Shown: positions 56,378 through 64,000 of the stretch, in pieces
Position numbering within the stretch: position 1 is the first letter of the stretch
Layout: each line of letters begins with the position of its first letter
Assembly (NCBI GenBank): GCA_965112735.1
Contig: OZ218956.1
Location: forward strand, 3,720,001-3,784,000
DNA from: Phaeosaccion multiseriatum
Lineage: Eukaryota > Ochrophyta, other classes
DNA length: 64,000 nucleotides
Reading direction: 5' to 3'
Position numbers and translations under genes: made by a program
Notes under the pieces: model-generated
The model's input: the letters and a program-made list of their open reading frames with translations, nothing else
Told to the model about the DNA's origin: nothing
Databases searched by the model: none

Positions 56378-57960
56378 TTGAGCGGCAGGGAGAAGTGTGA
56401 TGCTCGGGTGAAGAGGAGAAGAGGTGGTGTTCGTGCCAAGAAGAGCGAGCAGCGTCAAAGGGAAGGGTTCAGAAAGGCGAGGAGCAACGAGAGCTCCCCC
56501 GTTATGGCGGGGATCCCATCCGAGGGGGGCCAGAGGTGGAAGAGGAAGAGCGGCGTAAGAAACAATGTCGGCGAGCTGCAGGCTGTAAAGGAGCAGCTGG
56601 AGGGCATGTGTCTCTCTCTCGATGGCCTAACAGGGGCCACGGCAACCGCAGGGGCAGCGACGGCACCAGCACCAGCAGCAGCAGCGGCACGAGCGGCACC
56701 TGATATGGTCGAAGCAGATGCGATGCTACGCCAGCTCCAAATCGACGTGGCCAGTCGAAGCGGCAAGAGTGGGGTCGAGGTGGGGGCGGCAGGGTTGCGA
56801 GAGGCCATGGAGAGGCTCAACATCCCTGCCGGTGAGGCCCAGGGCATTGATGAGGGCTGGCAGGGGGACGGGGCTGGCAGCGAGGCGAGCGAGGGGGAGA
56901 TTCGGTCAGAGGGAGAGCTCAGCCCGGCGAGAGGCGGACGGATGAATCATCATTATCAGCAACAACAACATCAACAACAACGCAAACACCTCGTGTCTGA
57001 GTCGGAGTCGTCGGAGGAGTCAGATGAGGAGGACTCAGAGGAGGGGGAGGGGGAACAAGAGCATTATGGAGGAGGTGCCCATTCGCGGGAGCACTCCCAG
57101 AGGGAGACGCAGAGGGTTTCTGAGCGGGGGTCTGCGCTGCACGCCTGGCAACTCGTGTCCAGCGGCGGAGAGCGAGTGCCCGTATCAAGCTTTGTATCGC
57201 TCATGACCCACTTGGGACACATGCACCTGCTTGGACAGGCCACCCAATCAGCTGTGGAGCACGGCCTGATGGACGGGCAGTGGGTGTACCAGGAGGAGTT
57301 CTTGAGCTGGTACGATAGTTGGTTCTGGAGCGACCAGGCAGACGGCATCGCCGCCACCGGAGGAGGGGGGGGAGGAGGAGGAGGAAGGGCAGGGGCAGCG
57401 GCGGCGGGAGCGGGAGGAGGAGGAGGAGGAGGAGGAACACGAGGAGGCGCAGCAGCAGCAGCAGGAGGAGGAGGAGGAGGGGGAAGGACGGAGGCCTTTG
57501 AGAGTATGCCTATGGATGAGCTGTACGACGAGGGCGTGTGGGGAAGAGTGGGAGGCGAGGGCGGGGGGGAGAGAGGAGGGAGTGGGCTCTATGATGATGG
57601 GCCCTCTCTTTATAACATTGGCGACGACGACGAAGACGAGGAGGATGAGGGCTTGCGGGAAGACGAGCTTGACAGCCTGGACGATGACAGCGGGGGGGAG
57701 GACACGGACGAGGACAACAGGGAGGAGAGGAGAGGCCGGGGAGGGGGAGGGGGTTCCGTAAAGGGGATGGGCGGAGATGGCATGAAGGGTGCAGGACTTG
57801 AGCAGTTGCAAGAGGAGGAGGAGAGCGAAGAGGAGAGCGAAGAGGAGAGCGAAGAGGAGGACAGTTATGACGACGAAGAGGAGGAGGCGGACGACGGGCG
57901 GGGAGGGGGCAATGCGTCGAGCAAGTTGGACTCGCTCGATTTCGATAGGCTCCACATCAG

Positions 57961-58007
<47 letters not shown>

Positions 58008-58295
58008 GGGGAGGGGGGCAGCAGGCACAGGCAGGGGCACAGGCACGGAATCGGAGTGTGTCAGAGGAGTCGGCCGGGGGAGGGGCCCGGGGCGAAGGGC
58101 GCACGGGGGACGGAGAGGGGGGGGCGTCTCCGAAGAGAGGCAGGAGCACCTCGTCCTCGGGGGACGCCTGGGGGGGAGGAGCACCCGCGAGGGATGATCA
58201 GAGCACCAGTGGAGGGCACGAGAGGAGCGATCGCAATAGCAGCAGCAGCAATAGCAGCGGCAATAGCAGCGGCGGCAGTGGCGGCGGCAGCAGCA

Positions 58296-58337
<42 letters not shown>

Positions 58338-59256
58338 CCGATGGCGTGAACCCCTTCGCCTTCGAAGCGGGCGGGGCAGCGAGCAGCAAGGCAGCAGCAA
58401 GCAGCAGAAAGGGAAGGGCCGCCAAGGGGAGGGACACGTGGCAGCAAAGGCGAAGCGGCGCGGCCTCGCGAGGCAGCCCCAGCCACTCGCAGAAGGAGCG
58501 GAGTGACTCGTTGCGGACTGACTCTTTCGACTCCTTCAGAGAGGGAATACAGGACGACTCGCCCTTCTCCAGCACCGCTCCCGACCGAATGGAGCTCGAC
58601 ATCGAGGGCCCCGGGGGGGACGGAGTGGCCGAGCTGGCGGCCAAGGTGGCAGCGGCAGGCTTCAGCATCGGCTCTGCGGCCCAGGGGGGTAGGGGCAAGA
58701 GCAAGGGCAGGGGGGGCGGCAGGAGCGCCAGACTGGAGCAGCTGCGCAGCGAACACTTCAAGAGCGGGAGTAGCATCGGCAGCGGCAGCAGCAGGAGCAG
58801 CGGCGGCAGCAGTCATATGGGCAGCAACGGTGGCAGCAGCATGGGCAGCGGCAGCAGCGTTTCTATACCGAGTGTGATAAGCACCCCGGGGGGCTTTGGC
58901 CTGGCGGGGGCGGCAGCGGCGGCGCTGGGCAGCGGGGGGCACTTTGAGTTCGGAGGAGGGATCTCGCTGCACGGCTTACAAAGTAACAGCAACAGCAGCA
59001 CAGGGGAGGGCAGCCCCTCTACCCACCGCAGCTTCAGCCAGCCGCTGCCCTCCGCGCCATTCACTCCCAACCTGTCGAGTACCAACGTACCCCCCTTCCA
59101 GCCCCCTCCGGCAGCGGCGGCGGCAGCGGCGACGGCAGCGGCGACAGGGGAGACAGGACCTCCACCGCAGGACGGGGGGGGCAACGTCGGTGCGTTTAGG
59201 TTTAGCATTGGGGAGGGGGGCGGTGCGAGCGCCAGCGGCGGTGGCGCCAGCAGTAG

Positions 59257-59287
<31 letters not shown>

Positions 59288-59435
59288 GCTGCGTGGGTCA
59301 AGAAGTTGGGCAAGGGCAAGGCCTCAATGCTGAGGAGCAAGCTTAGGGGGGGCAGCACCTCTACTTCGGGGGCCAAAACCAAGGCTTCAGCCGCGCAACA
59401 GCAAAAGCAGCAACAAGCGCCCGAGGTGGCGATAC

Positions 59436-59467
<32 letters not shown>

Positions 59468-60288
59468 GCGCCGGCCGCGACAGTGCCCGAGCAGATGCCT
59501 CGGACGCCACAGCAGGACAAGCAGGCACGCAAGGCCGCCGGAGGGAAGGCCGCGGGAGGGGTGTTTGGCTCCCTGTTCGGGATGCACCCCTTTGGAGGGA
59601 GGGGAGCAGCCGGCGGCGAGCCTGGCGCCCCCGGGGGGGAGGCTGTGGGCGCGAGTGCGGCGCAGGAGCTGCGGGAGGAGTGGCAGCGTCAGGTGGAGGA
59701 GAAGGCCCTGCAGGAGGCCCGCCAGAGGTAAGCAAGTCGGGCTTGCGTGCGTGTGTGCGTGTGTGCGTGTGTGCGCGAGTTGCGCTTCGTGTGCGTACAA
59801 GTGCGCCCCATATGCCTCCGCCTGGGGCCCTTCTTTTGCATCTTCTTTCCCTCCTCCCCACCCCATACGCCTGTAATCCCCCTCCTGACTTCGTGCCCCT
59901 TCCCTTCCCTTCCCATACGCCTCTATCTGCAGAGAGGCGGAGCAGCAGCAGCAGCGCCTGACAGAGGCCCTTCGCAAGGCCAAGCTCGACGCGAGCGACG
60001 CGTACCGAGGGCAGCAGTGGCGCCAGGCCGCTCAGCACTACTCAAGCGCGCTCGCCCTTACGCAGCGCCTCAAGGAAGGCTTGGAGGAGCAGCAAAGGGA
60101 GCAGCTCAGTAGGGTTGGGAGCGCTGCCCCTCCCCCCTCCCCCTCCCCGGCAGCGGAGGCGGCGCTTAAGCGCGTGTCTGTGCTGCTGTGGAACAGAGCG
60201 GCGGCGTACATGATGCTGGACATGTTCCGTGCAGCGGCCAGCGATTGCCTCGCCTCAAAGAGGAGCGACGGCACCTTCCTCAAGGTGC

Positions 60289-60351
<63 letters not shown>

Positions 60352-62327
60352 CTGATCTCTCTTGTGTGTGTGTGCACGTGCCTGACGTATGTGTGTGCAT
60401 GGGCATGAGAGGAAGGGGGGTGAAGTCCAATCCGAGGCGTCGGTCGACTCTTGTTTGGGCCTTTGCGTTGTTGAGTGTATTCTTCCCTCCCGTCTGTGAG
60501 AGAGGCTTCCATGCACACTCCACGCCTACTCTCCGTCACCGTTCAGACCGTCGGGTCTTGACGCTCCCCTCTCCTCGCTGCTGCTGCCTCCCCCCCTCCT
60601 CCCCTGGCCTCCTTGGCTGGTGCTGCCCCTTGCTGTCTCACCAACTGCTGCACTTTCAGGTGAACACACGCCTGGGCCGCGCCTACCTCAAGGCGGGCAT
60701 GGACGTGGATGCAGACTCTGCCTTCACCGACACGTTGTGGCAGGCAAGAGAGGCCCTCACACACCCCAACCCTAGCGATCCCAGCGGCGGCGGCAGCAGC
60801 AGGGGCACACACGCGGCGCCCCTCCCGGCAGCCGATGTGCAGCGCGAGCTCAGCTCCATCGCGGCGGAGTGCGAGAGCGGGAAGAAGGACGTGTATCGGG
60901 TCAGGACGGCGGCGGCGCAGGCCAACCAGGCCTTCAATCAGTACAAGCGGGCAGGAGGAGGAGGAGGAGGAAGCTCGCGGGGGAAGACGGACTCGGCCTC
61001 TCAGTCTCTGCTGCTCGAGGTGCTGCGGGAGAGCGAGGCGGTGCTGCGTCTGTCTCCCAACCACGAGGAGGCCCAGCGCCTCAAAGCGCAGGCGCTGCTT
61101 AAGCTCAAGAGGGGTCCAGAGTGCGCGGCCTTTGCGGAGAAGGCGGCGGCGGCACGGACCAAGCTCGAGGCCCTTGACGTGACGCAGTTGCAGAGGAGCA
61201 AGGCGGATGGCCAGGGCGGTAGTAGTAGCAGCAGCAGCAGCAGTAGCAGTAGGGTGGACCTGCCGCCTGCCGAGCTGTGCAGCGGCTACATGCACTCGGC
61301 GGTGGCGGAGTGTTACTGCAAGGCTCTTCGCTACGGAGGGAGGAAGGAGGACGCGAGAGCCTGCCTTGTGACGCTGGTGGACGGGGGCGACTTTGTGTGG
61401 GCGGAGGAGCAGCTCAAGCAGACGAATGATCTGCAGCGCCTCAAGACGGGGGCGGATGCGGCCTTCAGCAAGGGGGCCTTCAGCACGGCGGTGGACCTCT
61501 ACAGTAAGGCACTGAAGGTGGACCCGGAGGACGACGAGACCAACGCAAAGTGCTTCTGCAACAGAGCGGCCGCCTACATGGCACTGCAGAGCTTCCGAAA
61601 GTCCATTCTGGACTGCGGCGACGCCCTCGCCATTGACCCAAAGTACACGAAGGCGCGCCTCAGGAGGGCAAGGTCTCACAGGGCCTTGAAGAACTGGGCT
61701 CTCGCGCAGAGCGATTTCGAGCAAGTCATCAAGGAGGGAGGGGCAGGGGCCACGAGCCAGGCCGACGTGAGGGCGGAGTTGAAACTGTGCAGGGAGCAGC
61801 AGGCCCAGGAGATGGCACAGAAGCGGAGGCAGCACTTCCCCTCCTACTACCCCAACTCGGATGACGATGACATGGACGAGGGGGAGGAAGAGTACCACGG
61901 TTTCGACTCCGACGACGGCGGGGTCATGGGGGACGACTACGACGCCTTCCGCTTCTTCTTCGGGGGGGGCGGGGGGGGCAAGGGGAGCGGCAAAGGGGCG
62001 CGGGCGAGCTCGGCAGGAGGGGCGAGGAGCAGGCCGCAGCCGCAGCAGCACAGGAGCAGCTACACGGCCGGGGCAGGAGGGGGAGGAGGGCGGAGACACA
62101 GCGCGAGCAGGGCGATACCGCCTCACTACGTCACGCTGGGCCTCACGCAGTCTGCCACGCACACCGAGGTCAAGAAGAACTACCGCAAACTGGCACTCCA
62201 ATACCACCCCGACAAGAACAAGGACGTGGGTGCCTCGGAAAAGTTCAAAGGCATCTCGGAGGCCTACGGAGTGCTCAGCGACGCCAAGGCTAGGGCCGAT
62301 TACGATAGGGTCCAGCGGTACCTTTGA
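56378..62327 (+). CDS. TPR / C-terminal J-domain co-chaperone (DNAJC7-like)
   Basis: Three exons: 56378-59727, 59933-60284, 60660-62327 (TGA); 1789 aa, or starting at ATG 56504. The first about 1100 residues are extreme low complexity: acidic Ser/Glu, Gly, a Q16-17 run (57961-58010) and Ser runs. Short conserved islands include [40 protein letters not shown] and ADGVNPFAF. The C-terminal about 670 residues hold TPR arrays: [94 protein letters not shown] and [19 protein letters not shown]. The J domain lies at the very end: [20 protein letters not shown], with HPDKNKD. This is the DNAJC7/TPR2 order, a co-chaperone passing clients between Hsp70 and Hsp90, but the known proteins are about 500 aa. 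The huge N-terminus is the oddity. Intron 2 starts with a (GA)n tract. Confidence 0.88.
57961..58010. repeat. (CAG)n encoding poly-Gln
   Basis: About 16 CAG/CAA codons in frame in the DnaJ-TPR protein. Further CAG/AGC tracts at 58228-58332 and 59437-59463 encode Ser and Gln runs in the same exon. Confidence 0.95.
60289..60347. repeat. (GA)n at the exon 2 donor of the DnaJ gene
   Basis: About 29 GA units that begin five bases after the GTGCGT donor at 60285. Confidence 0.95.
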
Positions 62328-62739
62328 CCTCTAGCAGGGCTCGCATGACCTCTCTCTAGGGGTACTTGCTGGGCCCGCTTAGGTGAGGTGGTTGGTTGGC
62401 AGCACAGCAGTCGTTCTTCTCGGGTGGGAGGTTACGGCAGGCAGGCAGAGTGGCAGGCCAACAGCAGCCCCAAGGCGCAGCCACAGGGCTCGATATATAT
62501 ATACACATGCTTCTCACTCACACTGGAGCTAAGTGTGCATTAAATATTTTGAATTTGAATGTGTCCTTACCACCCCTTTTGTCACCCCCCAAGACTATGG
62601 TACTCCTAAACAAATACCGCAAGCATCATCATCACATGACTCGTAAGACTGAGTAAGTACCTTCCCTTCCCTTCCCTTCCCTTCCACACTCTCCACCGAC
62701 AAGACCCCAAGTAACTGACTGAAATGAGGTCCCATTAAC
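62328..62739. other. Convergent intergenic region
   Basis: 412 bases between two converging stop codons. It holds a TATATATATACACATGC tract near 62495, ATTAAATATTTTGAATTTGA near 62538 (possible poly(A) region) and (CCTTC)n at 62662-62683. No gene seen. Confidence 0.5.
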
Positions 62740-64000
62740 TTACTGAATGAGGTCCCGCACATTGTGCACGATCCTCCACATGCCCCTTGCCCTTCCTGGG
62801 CTGTTGGCCCCCGCCGAGTGCAGCGCCCCCTTGAGCTCTGACTCGCTCAAGCCGCTACCCTCTGCCTCCACCTCAGGGGCGCAGAGCACCACTCCGTAGG
62901 CCATCGACAGAGGGAAGACAAGCCGCAGCGTCGGAGACAGCCGCACAGCAAGCTTGGCCTCGCCCCCCCCCTCTCCCTGCCCATCTCCGTGCGGCAGCTG
63001 CAACTCCAACGCCAGCGAGTGGCTGTCTGCGATGTCCTCGAGAGAAGCAACGTCGTAAACGAGGTCCCTCGCCTTACCCACGAGCCACCCTGCCGCCTGC
63101 ACCTCCCCAGGGATGTCCGTGGGGGCACGAGTCCGAGATCGACCCTCCTGTCCTTGACCGCTCAGCCCGCTCTGCTGCGCCCCCCCGAGGGCGGAGGCGG
63201 TGACTCCCCCGATGGGCGAGAAGAGGCCCACCTTCTCGCCGAAGAGCAGCGCAGAAAGCTGCGAGGACACCTTCCCCAAAGGGGCCGCCGCCGCCCCTCC
63301 GTTGGCCCCGCCGCTGCTGCTGGAGAAGAAAGAGGAGCTCGCTCCGCCAGCGCCCGCCGTGGGAGCCGCCTTGATCAATCGCGTGTGCCTCGTCACCGTC
63401 ACGCTCGTGTCTGCGCGTCCGCCTCCTCCCCCGTCGGGAGCAACCCCTTGGCCGTCGCCGTCGTCAGTCATCTGAAAGAGCAGCTCCCACACCCTTGTCG
63501 CCGTGTGAGGCATGGGAAAACACACGCCCACCTGGTCCGAGCAGAGCTTAATGGGTGCACCCCACCCATGGAGTCCGATGAGCGCCTCCATGCGTGCCTT
63601 GGCCTCCCACGCCTCCGTCTCGGCCTCCTGCCTGCTCGTCACGGCCTTGGCCAGAGAGTGCCGCAGAGCCTTCTTGGCATCTCGGGCCTTCTTCCTCTCC
63701 ACAAGCTGGGCACGCGCCTCCTCTGCCTCGACGCGCCTTGCCTCTGAGCGCCTGAGATCCTCCTCCAGCTTCCGCACCTCCTCGTCCAACTGCTTTTGCT
63801 CCCTGTCCTCGGCTTCCTCCTCCTCCTTTGCCTTCCGCCTCGCCAGCTCCCTGTTGAGTGCCTTCTCCGCCCTCGCAAGTTCCCCTTCTATTCCTTCAAG
63901 CTCCTCCTCTGCGGTGTCCAACTCCTTCAGTTCCTGCTCCATCTCTTCCTGCAGGTCCGCTAGCGCGTCCTTCAGCCTTTTGAGCGCATTGAGCTCGGTG
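62740..64000 (-). CDS. Coiled-coil protein, possibly KNL1/Spc7-like kinetochore subunit (5' partial)
   Basis: An open frame on the minus strand enters from the window edge (TELNALKRLKDALADLQEEM upstream of the first internal Met at 63942) and ends at TGA 62740, at least 420 codons. The N-terminal part is a long uninterrupted coiled coil (EEELEGIEGELARAEKALN to about EAKARMEAL). The globular part begins IGLHGWGAPIKLCSDQVGVC and continues with beta strands (RVWELLFQM, SVTVTRHTRLI) and a low-complexity Ala/Gly/Ser insert. The end is LAVRLSPTLRLVFPLSMAYG followed by a terminal helix RGMWRIVHNVRDLIQ. A coiled coil followed by a hydrophobic GW motif and a beta-rich domain recalls Spc7/KNL1 C-termini, but this is a weak structural resemblance, not a motif match. 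Other coiled-coil adaptors are possible. Confidence 0.6.
   Translation of the reverse strand, partial: TELNALKRLKDALADLQEEMEQELKELDTAEEELEGIEGELARAEKALNRELARRKAKEEEEAEDREQKQLDEEVRKLEEDLRRSEARRVEAEEARAQLVERKKARDAKKALRHSLAKAVTSRQEAETEAWEAKARMEALIGLHGWGAPIKLCSDQVGVCFPMPHTATRVWELLFQMTDDGDGQGVAPDGGGGGRADTSVTVTRHTRLIKAAPTAGAGGASSSFFSSSSGGANGGAAAAPLGKVSSQLSALLFGEKVGLFSPIGGVTASALGGAQQSGLSGQGQEGRSRTRAPTDIPGEVQAAGWLVGKARDLVYDVASLEDIADSHSLALELQLPHGDGQGEGGGEAKLAVRLSPTLRLVFPLSMAYGVVLCAPEVEAEGSGLSESELKGALHSAGANSPGRARGMWRIVHNVRDLIQ

Overview
This window is nuclear DNA from a eukaryote, most likely a photosynthetic stramenopile (ochrophyte alga) with a secondary red-type plastid. Genes are split by GT-AG introns and the standard genetic code fits throughout. 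Several gene products begin with a signal peptide followed by an Ala-Phe or Ser-Phe cleavage motif (GAAFCP, AFLAFAP, TSAFTP, TTAFS), as in heterokont plastid precursors. The gene set is plant- or alga-like: class II DAHP synthase, RelA/SpoT homologue, serine acetyltransferase, plant-type MSH1, hybrid histidine kinase and HSF-type factor. The genus cannot be fixed from the sequence. Non-coding DNA is extraordinarily rich in di-, tri- and tetranucleotide repeats, which fill introns and UTRs and in places form the splice sites.

Layout. 1-1149 (-): 3'-truncated unknown gene. 1770-4447 (-) and 4788-5738 (+): a head-to-head pair of paralogues sharing three conserved blocks that I cannot assign to a known family. 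7071-14432 (-): 11-exon membrane hybrid histidine kinase with a pseudoreceiver and a canonical receiver. 15753-17957 (-): Ap4A phosphorylase-like enzyme with a membrane anchor. 18284-24767 (+): 12-exon fibronectin-III/C2/four-TM protein. 25901-28565 (-): plastid TPR protein. 29126-33281 (-): RelA/SpoT homologue. 33913-35747 or 36134 (+): serine acetyltransferase. 37010-39379 (+): plastid DMT/EamA transporter. 40689-45964 (+): AP2 domain fused to a plant-type MSH1 (MutS plus GIY-YIG). 47124-50651 (+): plastid class II DAHP synthase. 51165-52226 (+): HSF-type DNA-binding protein. 53311-53752: MITE-like element with a perfect 20-bp terminal inverted repeat and a 6-bp target duplication. 53856-55826 (+): unknown low-complexity protein. 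56378-62327 (+): TPR/DnaJ co-chaperone. 62740-64000 (-): coiled-coil protein, possibly KNL1/Spc7-like, 5' end outside the window.

Between 25.9 and 50.7 kb most genes look plastid-related (stringent response, cysteine and aromatic amino-acid synthesis, a transporter, possible organelle genome maintenance). This is probably loose clustering, not an operon-like unit. Exon boundaries were derived by hand from GT/AG sites and reading phase; total lengths are multiples of three in every complete model. Homology statements rest on motif recognition, not on searches.

The most notable candidates for undescribed biology are the AP2-MutS-GIY-YIG fusion, the divergent paralogue pair, and the inverted-repeat element made of a GCTATCCGCTATCG array.
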